In this document: piece by piece, positions 41,255 to 50,102 of the stretch
Layout of the letters: every line of letters starts with the position of its first letter
Numbering within the stretch: position 1 is the stretch's first letter
Assembly (NCBI GenBank): GCA_963714155.1
Contig: OY970236.1
Location: 1,798,001-1,862,000, forward strand
Direction: 5' to 3'
DNA length: 64,000 nt
From: VRUE01 sp963714155
Lineage (GTDB): Bacteria > Actinomycetota > Thermoleophilia > Solirubrobacterales > 70-9
Made by a program: the position numbers and the translations under genes
Notes under the pieces: generated by a model
What the model was told of the DNA's origin: nothing
Databases searched by the model: none
Seen by the model: the letters and a program-made list of their open reading frames with translations, nothing else

Positions 41255-42547
41255 TCACGGATAAAGCTCGAACTCGTGCTCGCCGACGCGGACGTCGTCG
41301 CCGGGCTCGAAGCCGGCGGCGCGCAGGGCGGCGATGACGCCGATCTCGTTCAGTCGCTGCTCCAAGTAGGCAAGCGCCTCTTCGTTGCGGACGTCGTGGC
41401 GCTCGAAGAGCAGCTCGACCCCGCGACCGGTGACGCGGTAGGCCCCGTCGTCTTCGCGCTCGACCGCGTAGCCGCCCTCGCCGACCGGCCGGTAGACGCG
41501 GTGCTCGGCCTCGAATTCGCCGGGTTGCTCGGAGGCTCGCTCGGGGCGGGCGCTGGGCAGATCGGACAGCGCGGCGAGGATCCGCTCGCGCAGCTCGTCC
41601 AAGCCCTCGCCAGTCGCTGAAGAAGCAGCCAGTACCGCCAACGCACCCTCGCCGAGTCGCTGCCGCCATTCCTCAACCGCCTCCTCCACCTCTTTCGGGG
41701 GCAGCAGGTCCCGCTTGGAGAGCAAGATCAGCTCCGGTAGCCGGTCGAGCCCACCGCCATAGGACGAGAGCTCCGCTCGAACGGCGTCGTAGTTTGCCTC
41801 GGGCTCGCCCTCCAGGGGATCCAGCTCAACCAGGTGGACCAGCATCGCGCAGCGCTCGACGTGGGCGAGGAACTCGTGCCCCAGGCCGGCGCCCTCCGCG
41901 GCCCCTTCGATCAGCCCCGGAATGTCGGCGACGATCGCCTGGCGGTCATCGCTCTCGATCGTGCCCAGGACCGGCGACAGCGTGGTGAACGGGTAGTCGG
42001 CGACTTTCGGCGCCGCTCGGGTCAGCCGCCCCAGCAGCGAAGACTTCCCCGCATTGGGCAGTCCGATCAACCCGATGTCGGCCAGCAGCTTCAAGCGCAG
42101 CTCGATCCATCCCTCCTCGCCCTTGGTCCCGTTCTCGGCAAACCGCGGCGCCTGCCGAGTCGAGGTGGCAAACCGCTTGTTCCCATGCCCACCCCGCCCC
42201 GAATGAGCAACAACGGCCCGCTGGCCCGCCTCAATCAGATCCACCCGACTGCCATCCACGGTCTCAGCCTGCGTCCCCGCCGGAACCAAAATCTCCCGAT
42301 CCTCACCGCGCCCGCCGTGCCGGTTCGACCCTTCCCCATGCTTCCCCCGCCCACCCCTGAAGTGCTTACTCCCCTTCAGCGCAGCCAAGTCCCGCTTAGA
42401 CGAATCACAAACGAGCACGACATCTCCCCCGTGCCCACCATCCCCGCCATCCGGACCACCCCGAGGAACGTGCGCCTCTCGTCTGAAGCTGACGCAGCCA
42501 TTGCCACCGGCCCCGCCCTCAACCCAGATCTTCGCCTTGTCATACAT
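41255..42547 (-). CDS. obg: GTPase Obg
   Basis: A 430-residue ribosome-assembly GTPase. The Gly-rich Obg fold (EGGAGGNGCVSFRREAHVP, GGPDGGDGGHGGDV) is followed by the G domain (GLPNAGKSSLLGRLTRA, DIPGLIEGA, SKRD) and a C-terminal OCT domain (about 345-430, ending HEFELYP), the form typical of Gram-positive bacteria. In most genomes it follows rpmA directly; here a secreted propeller gene lies between them. Both ends are flanked by palindromic elements of subfamily B. Confidence 0.96.
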   Translation of the reverse strand: MYDKAKIWVEGGAGGNGCVSFRREAHVPRGGPDGGDGGHGGDVVLVCDSSKRDLAALKGSKHFRGGRGKHGEGSNRHGGRGEDREILVPAGTQAETVDGSRVDLIEAGQRAVVAHSGRGGHGNKRFATSTRQAPRFAENGTKGEEGWIELRLKLLADIGLIGLPNAGKSSLLGRLTRAAPKVADYPFTTLSPVLGTIESDDRQAIVADIPGLIEGAAEGAGLGHEFLAHVERCAMLVHLVELDPLEGEPEANYDAVRAELSSYGGGLDRLPELILLSKRDLLPPKEVEEAVEEWRQRLGEGALAVLAASSATGEGLDELRERILAALSDLPSARPERASEQPGEFEAEHRVYRPVGEGGYAVEREDDGAYRVTGRGVELLFERHDVRNEEALAYLEQRLNEIGVIAALRAAGFEPGDDVRVGEHEFELYP

Positions 42548-42586
42548 CAGCTAGCAGCGTAGTTCGCGCCGGTGAAACGCTTGCCT

Positions 42587-42666
42587 GGGAGGGGCCAGGC
42601 GCCCCTCCCAAACACTCAAGAGCAGCCCCTTGGCTGCTCGTTTGGGAGGGGCGCCTGGCCCCTCCC
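42587..42666. repeat. Palindromic element B2
   Basis: Perfect 27-bp arms at 42587-42613 and 42640-42666 flank a 26-base loop with GAGCAGCC-CCTT-GGCTGCTC. It has the same design and loop start (ACTCAAG) as B1, with a partly different arm. It lies eight bases beyond the stop of the propeller gene and 40 bases upstream of obg. Confidence 0.92.
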
Positions 42667-42674
42667 GCGCTCAG

Positions 42675-44249
42675 CTATTTCTTCGGCGCAACGACGATCT
42701 TCGCTTTCGCCGTAGTTCCGGAACTGCCCTTGACCGAGAACGTCACTTTGTAAGTGCCAGAGGCCAATTTGCCGACCTTGATCTTCAGGGTCGCGCCATG
42801 TTTACCGCGGCCTTTGAGCTTGCCGAGCTTCTTACATTTCGAGGCTTTCAAAGCCCCTTTGGCGCTCTTCGGGAGCTTGGCGCAGACACGGGCCTTGCCG
42901 GACGGAACATCGCCCTGGTTGACCCCTTTGATCTTGAACTTGGCGATCCCGCCAGGCTTGACCGTGACCTTCTTCTTCACGTTCAGCTTGACCTTGGCTG
43001 CCTTCACTTTGATCACCGCGCTGACCTGGCTCGCGGAGCCAGTCTGGTTCGTTGCGGTCACGGCGCAGGCGTACTGGCCGACTGATTTCGCCTCAAGGGT
43101 CGCCGCGGTGGCGCCTGTGATCGAAGCGCCGTTACGCGTCCACTGGTAGGCGAAGGCACGCGGTGCCTGGTAGACGAAGGAACCTGCGTAGTCCGCGGCC
43201 CAGTTGCCCGTAGAGCACGACAGCGAGGACCGGGATTTCGTCGACCGCGTCACGGCCGGCGCACCGGTGCCGCTCGGACTCTTCAGGATCACCGGATCCT
43301 GTGGGCCGTAAACCGGAGCGGTGGCGATGTTTATTCCGCCTCCTCCCCCTGAGAGGCCGATAAAGCCGATGGCCCCGGCTCTTTCTTTCGTCGCACTGTC
43401 GTAGTTCGCCCAATAAAAACGCCCGATCGAAGGATCAAAAGCTAGGCCGTAGGGACTTTTGAAGATGGCGCCGGTCATGTTGACATCGCCACCACCGCCA
43501 CCACCGAGGCTGGCGAACGAGACGCGTTGGCCTTTGGTCTCGAGCCAGTAGATGCGATTTCCGGCGGGATCGACGGCCAGGCCCCTGATGTTTTCAGGCG
43601 GCGTTGCTCCAGCGAGATTGAGAGTGCCCCCGCCGCCGGTGTTGTTGGCGTTGGCGAAGGCGATGAATTGGTTTTCCGATCCGGAGTTGAAAGTCCAGTA
43701 GACACGACCCCCAACTGGATCGATGGCGAGCTTGTAGATGTTTTCCACGGGCCCCCCAGAGGTATTCAATGGCCCGCCGCCGGAACCGTCCAGCTTGGCC
43801 CAGCCGATCGATTGAGGGGTGGCGCCGGTGTTGGTCCAATAGATCATCCTCGTGGTGGGATCGAGGGCGATTCCCTCGGGAGCATCGACGGGCGCACCCG
43901 GCGTGCTCAGCACACCTGCACCGCTGCCGTCGAGATTGACGTAGATGATCTCGCCGTCCCCCGTCGGCCCTCCGGAAGAGCTCGCGACGAAGAGCCTGTT
44001 CGTAACCGAGTCGTACGCCATCCCTTCCGGGCTGTTGAGCGTGACACCGGCCATGTTCAGCAGGCCCCCGCCGTTGCCGTCTATACCAGCGAAGGAAACG
44101 GTGTTTTCGCTGTAGTTGTCCCAGTAGATGACTTCCGCCGCCTCTGACCTGGGGGCCATCCAAAGCGCCGCGACAAATACAGCAGCAAAGGTGGCGGCGA
44201 TGACCGCAACAGTCCACCGCGAAACGCTGCTCTCAGAAATCGAGCCCAC
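42675..44249 (-). CDS. Secreted beta-propeller protein with Ig-like C-terminal domains
   Basis: A 524-residue exported protein. A signal peptide (about 1-38, ending SEA-AEV) is followed by six LDL-receptor-YWTD/NHL-like repeats of about 45 residues (IYWDNYSEN, IYWTNTGATP, VYWTFNSG, IYWLETKG, FYWANYDSA), an Ig-like domain (YQWTRNGASITGATAATLE) and a Lys-rich C-terminal beta-sandwich. Likely a cell-surface or extracellular binding protein; the ligand is unknown. GTG start at 44249 with an AAAGGA ribosome site. It is placed between rpmA and obg, where no such gene is usual. Confidence 0.85.
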   Translation of the reverse strand: MGSISESSVSRWTVAVIAATFAAVFVAALWMAPRSEAAEVIYWDNYSENTVSFAGIDGNGGGLLNMAGVTLNSPEGMAYDSVTNRLFVASSSGGPTGDGEIIYVNLDGSGAGVLSTPGAPVDAPEGIALDPTTRMIYWTNTGATPQSIGWAKLDGSGGGPLNTSGGPVENIYKLAIDPVGGRVYWTFNSGSENQFIAFANANNTGGGGTLNLAGATPPENIRGLAVDPAGNRIYWLETKGQRVSFASLGGGGGGDVNMTGAIFKSPYGLAFDPSIGRFYWANYDSATKERAGAIGFIGLSGGGGGINIATAPVYGPQDPVILKSPSGTGAPAVTRSTKSRSSLSCSTGNWAADYAGSFVYQAPRAFAYQWTRNGASITGATAATLEAKSVGQYACAVTATNQTGSASQVSAVIKVKAAKVKLNVKKKVTVKPGGIAKFKIKGVNQGDVPSGKARVCAKLPKSAKGALKASKCKKLGKLKGRGKHGATLKIKVGKLASGTYKVTFSVKGSSGTTAKAKIVVAPKK

Positions 44250-44284
44250 GTTAAATCCTTTCTGTAGTCCTTGGCGGACGGGTT

Positions 44285-44539
44285 CTAGTCGTCCCGCAGG
44301 ACGGAGATCGTGCGGCCCTTGCGCGACGACTTGAACTCAACCGTCCCGGGCCTAGCAGCAAAGATCGTGTGATCGCGGCCGAGTCCGGTGCCATCGCCAG
44401 GCCAGAACCGCGTCCCGCGCTGCCGCACGATGATCTCGCCGCCGGTGACCTTCTGGCCAGCGAAAACCTTGACCCCAAGCATGTTGGGGTTGGATTCGCG
44501 TCCGTTGCGGCTTGAGCCGAGTCCCTTCTTATGAGCCAT
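44285..44539 (-). CDS. rpmA: 50S ribosomal protein L27
   Basis: The 84-residue L27, whose N-terminus reaches the peptidyl-transferase centre. MAHKKGLGSSRNGRESNP, GGEIIVRQRGTRFWPGDG and GRDHTIFA are diagnostic. There is no N-terminal extension needing cleavage as in Firmicutes. It overlaps the rplU end by 11 bases. Confidence 0.98.
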   Translation of the reverse strand: MAHKKGLGSSRNGRESNPNMLGVKVFAGQKVTGGEIIVRQRGTRFWPGDGTGLGRDHTIFAARPGTVEFKSSRKGRTISVLRDD

Positions 44540-45134
44540 CGTCAGAATCCTTTTTAGCAGCTGATTTTGTTGATGATGCCGGTTTAGCTGGCGCTTTTTT
44601 GGCTTTGGCGGCCGGTTTTTTCTCAGCCGCTTTTTTGGCCGGAGCTTTTTTCGCCGCCGATTTTGTTGATGATGCTTTGGCGGTCTCTTTTTTGGCGGCC
44701 GGTTTTTTGGCCTCGGCGGGTTTTTTCGCCGCAGCCGCTTTTTTCTCGGCTGCTTTCGCCGCTTTCGGAGCTGCCTCTTTCGTGGCCGGCTCTTCTTTCT
44801 TCGGCGCGGCCGCTTTGCGGCTCCCCAGGCTGATCTCGGTCACCTCGAGCTTGGTCAGCTCGGAGCGGTGGCCGGCACGGCGCCGGTAGCCCTTCTTCGG
44901 CTTGTATTTGAAGACCTTGATCTTGGGACCGCGCAGGTGCTCGGAGACCGTCGCCTCGACCTTGACTTTCTCCAGCTCTTTACCGCCGGCGACGACTTCC
45001 TTGTCGCGGAACATCACCGGGCGCAGCGTGACCTTGTCGCCCTCTTTGGCGCTCAGTCGATCGACGAGCAGCGAAGTGCCCTTCTCGACCTTGTACTGCT
45101 TGCCACCGGTCTCTATGACTGCGTACGTGTTCAT
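44529..45134 (-). CDS. rplU: 50S ribosomal protein L21 with a long Lys/Ala-rich tail
   Basis: A 201-residue protein: residues 1-104 are a complete L21 (NTYAVIETGGKQYKVEKG, VFKYKPKKGYRRRAGHR); the remaining about 97 residues are a histone-H1-like Ala/Lys/Pro tail with repeats such as SSTKSAAKK (twice). In the tail, Lys-Lys pairs are written AAA-AAA, giving eight A6 runs on the coding strand. The tail is probably disordered and RNA-binding. It overlaps rng by four bases upstream and rpmA by 11 bases downstream. Confidence 0.96.
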   Translation of the reverse strand: MNTYAVIETGGKQYKVEKGTSLLVDRLSAKEGDKVTLRPVMFRDKEVVAGGKELEKVKVEATVSEHLRGPKIKVFKYKPKKGYRRRAGHRSELTKLEVTEISLGSRKAAAPKKEEPATKEAAPKAAKAAEKKAAAAKKPAEAKKPAAKKETAKASSTKSAAKKAPAKKAAEKKPAAKAKKAPAKPASSTKSAAKKDSDDGS

Positions 45135-46990
45135 TCGTCCTTGCCGCTCTGTGTTGAGCGCGACCGACCGCGACCACCTCTGCGACCACGACGGCGACTG
45201 CGCGAGGCGGCGGATTCTAGCTGGGAGCCGTTTTCCTCGCCGCCAGCGCCCTCGCTCGCGCCGTTGCTCGCCTCGCCGGGCGGCAGCGAGGCCACCGCGG
45301 CGGCTCGCTCGACCCGCTCGATCCGCACCAGTTTGCGCTCGCCGACGAAGCGACCGCCACCGGTGACGCTGACGATGTAGGAGTCGACGCGGGCGATGGC
45401 GTCATCGGCGTTGTACATGTGCGGCTCGTCGATTTTGACCAGCACCTCCTCGCCGACCTTGAAGGGCAGCGCCCGCTCCTCGATCTCGGCCCGGCTGCCG
45501 GTTTCGACCACCTCGAAGGTGGCGATCGGCAGCGCGTCGCCGCCCTCGAAGTGGAACTGCTTGCCGGTCTCTTTCTCGAGCTCGGCGAGGCCGCTCTCCG
45601 GGTCGATCAGCTCGGCCGCGACCTTGGGATGGACCCGCAGCAACAGCGCCTCGGCCTCCTTGGCTCCGGCGGCAATGTCCGGCAGGCGGCGCATCGCGTC
45701 GAGCGCCACCGTCTCGCCCGAAAGCACGACGCCTTCGCCATTACAGGTAGTGCAGGGCACGGTGAGGATCTCGCGCACCCCGTCGGTGACGTTCTGGCGG
45801 GTCATCTCGACCAGGCCCAGCGGCGAGACCTCGACCACGTAGCTCTTCGACTTGTCGGCGTCGAGCGCTTTGCGCAGCGTTTTCAGCACTTTGTCGCGGT
45901 TACGGGCCCGCGCCATGTCGATGAAGTCGATCACGATGATGCCGCCGATGTCACGCAGGCGCAGCTGCCGCACCGCCTCCTCGGCCGCCTCGGTGTTGAC
46001 CCGGGTGATCGTCTCCTCGAGGCCGCCTTTGCCGCGGCCGGTGAAGCTGCCGCTGTTGACGTCCATCACCGTCAGCGCCTCGGCGTAGTCGATGATCAGG
46101 TAACCGCCGGAGGCGAGGTCCACCCGCTTGCCCAGCGTCGACTCGATCTCCTTGTCGATGCCCCACTTCTCGAACAGCGGCTTGCGCTCCTCGTAGAGCT
46201 CGACCCCGTCGACCAGCTCCGGCGCGGTGCGCTGGAAGAAGCTGGTCACCCGTTCGAACTGCTTGGGCGAGTCGATGATCGCTTTTTCGAAGTCGCTGAG
46301 GAAGACGTCGCGCAGCACCCGCACCGGCAGGTCCGCCTCCTGGAAGACGAGGTCCGGGGCGACGATCTGCTCGGTGCGCCGCTGCAACACGTCGTTGAGC
46401 TTGTGCAGGTAGCCGATCTCACGCACGAAGTCGGCCTTTTTGGCGCCGTGGGCGGCGGTGCGGACGATCAGCCCGCCCGGCCCTTTGTAGGTGCGGTCGA
46501 CCATCTTGCGCAGGCGATCGCGCTCGGAGTCGGCCAAGCGCCGGCTGACGCCGACGCCGCTGCCCTGCGGCGCGTAGACCAGGTAGCGACCGGCGATCGA
46601 GACGTTCATCGAGAGTCGGGCGCCCTTGGTCTTGAGCGGATCCTTGACTACCTGCACGACAATCTCCTGACCGGGTTTGATCAGCTCGTCGATGCGGCGG
46701 CCTTTACCGGTGCCGCGGCCGCGCTTGGGCGCCTGTTCACCGTTGGGCAGGACGATCTCGTCGACGTGGAGAAAGCCGTTGCGCTCGAGGCCGATGTCGA
46801 CGAAAGCGGCCTCCATGCCGGGCAGGACGTTGTCGACCTTGCCCTTGTAGATGTTGCCGACGATCGAGCGCCGGCCGCGGCGCTCGATGTAGAGCTCCGC
46901 TACGTCGCGTTTGCCGCCTTTCGTTTTTGACTCGAGGACGGCGACGCGGGTCTCGCCACGATCGGCGGAAACCAGAATTGTCTTTTTCAT
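45131..46990 (-). CDS. rng: Ribonuclease E/G
   Basis: A 619-residue endoribonuclease. An N-terminal S1-type domain (GNIYKGKVDNVLPGMEAAFVD), the RNase-H-like and DNase-I-like catalytic parts with IIDYAEALTVMDVNSGSFTG and IGGIIVIDFIDM, and the Zn-link cysteines CTTC at about 414-417 are present, followed by a TRAM-like segment and an Arg/Gly-rich C-terminus (SRSRRRGRRGGRGRSRS). There is no long degradosome scaffold. It overlaps rplU by four bases, an arrangement found in several actinobacteria. Confidence 0.95.
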   Translation of the reverse strand: MKKTILVSADRGETRVAVLESKTKGGKRDVAELYIERRGRRSIVGNIYKGKVDNVLPGMEAAFVDIGLERNGFLHVDEIVLPNGEQAPKRGRGTGKGRRIDELIKPGQEIVVQVVKDPLKTKGARLSMNVSIAGRYLVYAPQGSGVGVSRRLADSERDRLRKMVDRTYKGPGGLIVRTAAHGAKKADFVREIGYLHKLNDVLQRRTEQIVAPDLVFQEADLPVRVLRDVFLSDFEKAIIDSPKQFERVTSFFQRTAPELVDGVELYEERKPLFEKWGIDKEIESTLGKRVDLASGGYLIIDYAEALTVMDVNSGSFTGRGKGGLEETITRVNTEAAEEAVRQLRLRDIGGIIVIDFIDMARARNRDKVLKTLRKALDADKSKSYVVEVSPLGLVEMTRQNVTDGVREILTVPCTTCNGEGVVLSGETVALDAMRRLPDIAAGAKEAEALLLRVHPKVAAELIDPESGLAELEKETGKQFHFEGGDALPIATFEVVETGSRAEIEERALPFKVGEEVLVKIDEPHMYNADDAIARVDSYIVSVTGGGRFVGERKLVRIERVERAAAVASLPPGEASNGASEGAGGEENGSQLESAASRSRRRGRRGGRGRSRSTQSGKDE

Positions 46991-47043
46991 TTGAGTTAGC
47001 TCAGTTCAGAGTAGGTACGCACACCGGGCATCCCTTCGGGGGA

Positions 47044-48240
47044 TCACCAGGTGAACCTGCCTTTCTGGCTGAGCCGCGCTTGCATGTGAATGCTCTGAAG
47101 GATGCCCACCGCCACGAAGGTCGCCAATACAGACGACCCGCCGTAGCTCATCAGCGGCAGGGGGATCCCGGTGATCGGCATGATCCCCAGGTTCATCCCC
47201 ACGTTGACGAAGACCTGGAACAGCAGCATGGCGGCGATGCCACCTGCGACCAGGGTTCCGTAGGAGTTCTTCGAGAGCGTCACAATCCGCAGCGCCCGCC
47301 AGAGAAGCAGGGCGTATAGGGATAGGACCAACGCGGCTCCGATGAATCCGTAGCGCTCACCGATCACGGCGAAAATGAAATCGGTGTGCCGCTCAGGGAC
47401 AAAGTCGAGCCGCGTTTGGGTGGCCCGATCGCCGCGTCCGGTCTTCTCCCCGGAACCGATGGCGATCTTGGCCTGGTTTTGCTGGTAGCCCGCGTCGCTG
47501 GGGTCCGCGCTGGGCTGCAGGAAAGAGGTCAGCCTCTGCTCCTGATAGCCCTTGAGAACCGGCGCCCCAACTGTGGGGGCCAGCACGAGGACCGTTGCTG
47601 TCAAAGCAACGAGGGCCGCGCCGATCACCGCGAAGTGCGTCCAACGGACGCCCCCCACGTACATCACGGCGAGGGTGATTGCCCCGTACACCAAAGAGGT
47701 GCCGAGGTCCGGCTGCAGGAAAACGAGCGCAGCCGGTGCCAGGCCAAGGCAGAGGTAGCGCACAGTGCGCTGCCACTCCGACCCTTTCCTGGCGCCATCA
47801 ATGACGAAACCGGCAAGGGCCAAGACGAGCAGCACCTTGCCCAGCTCCGATGGCTGGAAGCTGAAAAAAGGAAGTTCGAAGGAGCGCCGCGAGCCGCGCG
47901 CGGCGAAACCGAAGACGAAGACGAGCGAGATGCTGACGCAGAGGAAGGTGTAGATGCCGACCCGCAGCTCGCGGAAGCGTGAGTAGTCGATGCGGGTCAA
48001 TAGGTACATGGCGACGATCCCGAGCACGCCGTAGATCGCCTGCCGGTCAACGAAGTAATACGGGCTGCCGGGGACGTCTTGCTTCGTCGCCTCGGCCAGG
48101 GTGAAGATGCTGAAGGCGACGAGCGCCGCAGCGGAGAAGGCCAGGGCGCCATCCATATAGGGCAGGCCGAGGCGCTCGGCGATGCCGGGACGGACTGCAA
48201 AAGGCTCAGGTCGGGCCTGACGGGCGCGAGTGGCGTACAT
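47044..48240 (-). CDS. rodA: Peptidoglycan glycosyltransferase RodA
   Basis: A 398-residue SEDS-family membrane protein with about ten helices. It polymerises lipid II with the class B PBP encoded just upstream, for side-wall growth. Signatures: FQPSELGKVLLVLALA, LQPDLGTSLVYGAI, ERHTDFIFAVIGERYG and GIPLPLMSYGGSSV. The ATG overlaps the mrdA stop by one base (TGATG). FtsW is the alternative SEDS protein, but the mreBCD-mrdA context supports RodA. Confidence 0.95.
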   Translation of the reverse strand: MYATRARQARPEPFAVRPGIAERLGLPYMDGALAFSAAALVAFSIFTLAEATKQDVPGSPYYFVDRQAIYGVLGIVAMYLLTRIDYSRFRELRVGIYTFLCVSISLVFVFGFAARGSRRSFELPFFSFQPSELGKVLLVLALAGFVIDGARKGSEWQRTVRYLCLGLAPAALVFLQPDLGTSLVYGAITLAVMYVGGVRWTHFAVIGAALVALTATVLVLAPTVGAPVLKGYQEQRLTSFLQPSADPSDAGYQQNQAKIAIGSGEKTGRGDRATQTRLDFVPERHTDFIFAVIGERYGFIGAALVLSLYALLLWRALRIVTLSKNSYGTLVAGGIAAMLLFQVFVNVGMNLGIMPITGIPLPLMSYGGSSVLATFVAVGILQSIHMQARLSQKGRFTW

Positions 48241-50099
48241 CAGCCCGGGCTGCCTCCATTGGGACCAGCGGAGCCGGTCGCGTGCTTGTCAAAATAGGCT
48301 TCGAGAATGTCGAGAGCGATGGGCGCGGCTGCTTCGGCGCCGAATCCTCCTTCCTCGATCGTAACGGCTGTGACGATTTTGGGGTTGGGATAGGGCGCCA
48401 GGACCACGTACCAGGACTGGTCCGCCTGGCCAATGCGCTGCGCCGTGCCGGTCTTGCCGGCGACCGGGATCGGGAAGTTGCCGAAGACTTCGTAGGAGGT
48501 TCCTTCTGGGCTCTGCGCTGCCTCGTGCAGTCCTTCCAGGATGATCCGCCGATTCTCGGGGTCGATCTTCACCTGACGGCGCGAGGGTGGCGCGAATTCC
48601 TGCAGCACGCGGCCGGCAGCATCGGTGACTTCCTTGCCCACGTGCGGGGTGACGACGGTTCCGTCGTTGCCGAGCGTGGCGTAGGCAACCGCCATCTGCA
48701 GCGGGTTGGCCTGCAGGTCGCCCTGCCCCGTCGCCAGCTGGATGTTGTCGCCCGCTGACCAGGGCCGGTCCGTGCCGCCTTCCTTGTAGAGGTCGTTGCG
48801 CCATTTCTGCGTGGGAAGCAGGCCGTCCGCCGCTCCCGGCAGGTCGATCCCGGTGGGTCGCCCGATTCCCAGCCTGTGCGCCCAGCGCTGCAGGCCGCCG
48901 GTATTCCACATCTCGTTGCCGAGCAGGTAGAAGTAAACGTCCGAGGAGACGGCCAGGGCCCGCACCATGTCGACCGGGCCGAGGGCGGCGCCGCCGGCGT
49001 TCTGGAAGGGCTGACCGCCGACCGTGATCGAGCCCCCATCTTCGATCACATCCGTCGGGCCGATCGTGCCTTCTTCCAGGGCCGCCAGAGCGGTGATCAA
49101 CTTGAAGGTCGAGCCGGTCGGGTAGAGGCCGGCGATCGCGCGGTCGGCCAGTGGCGCCGCCGGGTTGCGATAGGTCTCGTTGACCTCGGCCTGGCTCAGC
49201 GGCGGGGTGAACGGTTCAAAGGTCGGCGAGGAACCGAGGCCGAGTATCTCCCCCGTGTGCACGTCCATCGTCACGAAGGCCCCCGACCCATACGCCGCCA
49301 ACCCCGCCTCTCCGGCCGCCTGCACGTCCTGATCGATCGTCAGCTTGAGGCTCTCCCCGGGCACCGGCGGCTTGTCGACGAGGCGACCGTTTGGCGTCGG
49401 CTCGCCGAGCGCATCGACCTGGATCCGGGTCAGGCCGGGCTGGCCGCGCAGGAAGCGGTCGTAGGTGTCCTCGACCCCGTCCTGGCCGATCTCGTCGCCG
49501 GCAAGGAGCCCCTTGTAGCGGGGATCCTTCAGCTCTTCTTCGGAGATCTCACCGACGTTGCCGAGGATGTGGGCGGCGAGCGTGCCGTCGGGGTAGGCAC
49601 GCACGAAGACGCGCTGGACCTCGACCCCGGGGAAGCGCTCCTGGTTCTCCTGCAGGTAGAAGACGAGGTAGTGGCCGACGTCGCGGCGCAGGGTGACGGG
49701 AGCGGCAGGCGCCAACTTCAGCTCTTCGTGCATCGTTCGGCGCAGGCGTTTCAGGGTGCTGTGAGTGAGGCTGGCGAGGCGCGAAAGCTCGGCCCGGCGC
49801 TCGACCGGATCGGCCGGCAGCTTGCGCGGGTTCACCTGCAGCGCCAGGCTGGTCCGGTTGGCGACCAGGACCTCACCGTTGCGATCGAGGATTTTCCCCC
49901 GCGGGGCGCTCGTCCGGAAGGAACGGGTGCGGTTGTTCTTTGCTTCGGCGAGGTAGGTTTCGCCGTCGGCGACCTGCAGTTGCCAGAGGCGCAGGAAGAG
50001 GACTCCGAAGAGGACCACGGCGAAACCGCCGAAAAGGGCGAGGCGCAGGGCCAGCCGGCGGCTCACCGCCGGGCCTCGCTCGTCGGAGCGGAGATACAT
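48240..50099 (-). CDS. mrdA: Penicillin-binding protein 2 (class B transpeptidase)
   Basis: A 619-residue class B PBP: cytoplasmic N-terminus, one membrane helix (about 20-45), a non-penicillin-binding dimerisation domain and a transpeptidase domain with the active-site Ser330 in PTGSTFK, SxN as SSDVYFYLLGN-type and KTG in PVAGKTGTAQRIG. It cross-links side-wall peptidoglycan as partner of RodA. It lies three bases after mreD and overlaps rodA by one base. Confidence 0.95.
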   Translation of the reverse strand: MYLRSDERGPAVSRRLALRLALFGGFAVVLFGVLFLRLWQLQVADGETYLAEAKNNRTRSFRTSAPRGKILDRNGEVLVANRTSLALQVNPRKLPADPVERRAELSRLASLTHSTLKRLRRTMHEELKLAPAAPVTLRRDVGHYLVFYLQENQERFPGVEVQRVFVRAYPDGTLAAHILGNVGEISEEELKDPRYKGLLAGDEIGQDGVEDTYDRFLRGQPGLTRIQVDALGEPTPNGRLVDKPPVPGESLKLTIDQDVQAAGEAGLAAYGSGAFVTMDVHTGEILGLGSSPTFEPFTPPLSQAEVNETYRNPAAPLADRAIAGLYPTGSTFKLITALAALEEGTIGPTDVIEDGGSITVGGQPFQNAGGAALGPVDMVRALAVSSDVYFYLLGNEMWNTGGLQRWAHRLGIGRPTGIDLPGAADGLLPTQKWRNDLYKEGGTDRPWSAGDNIQLATGQGDLQANPLQMAVAYATLGNDGTVVTPHVGKEVTDAAGRVLQEFAPPSRRQVKIDPENRRIILEGLHEAAQSPEGTSYEVFGNFPIPVAGKTGTAQRIGQADQSWYVVLAPYPNPKIVTAVTIEEGGFGAEAAAPIALDILEAYFDKHATGSAGPNGGSPG

Positions 50100-50102
50100 C
50101 GC

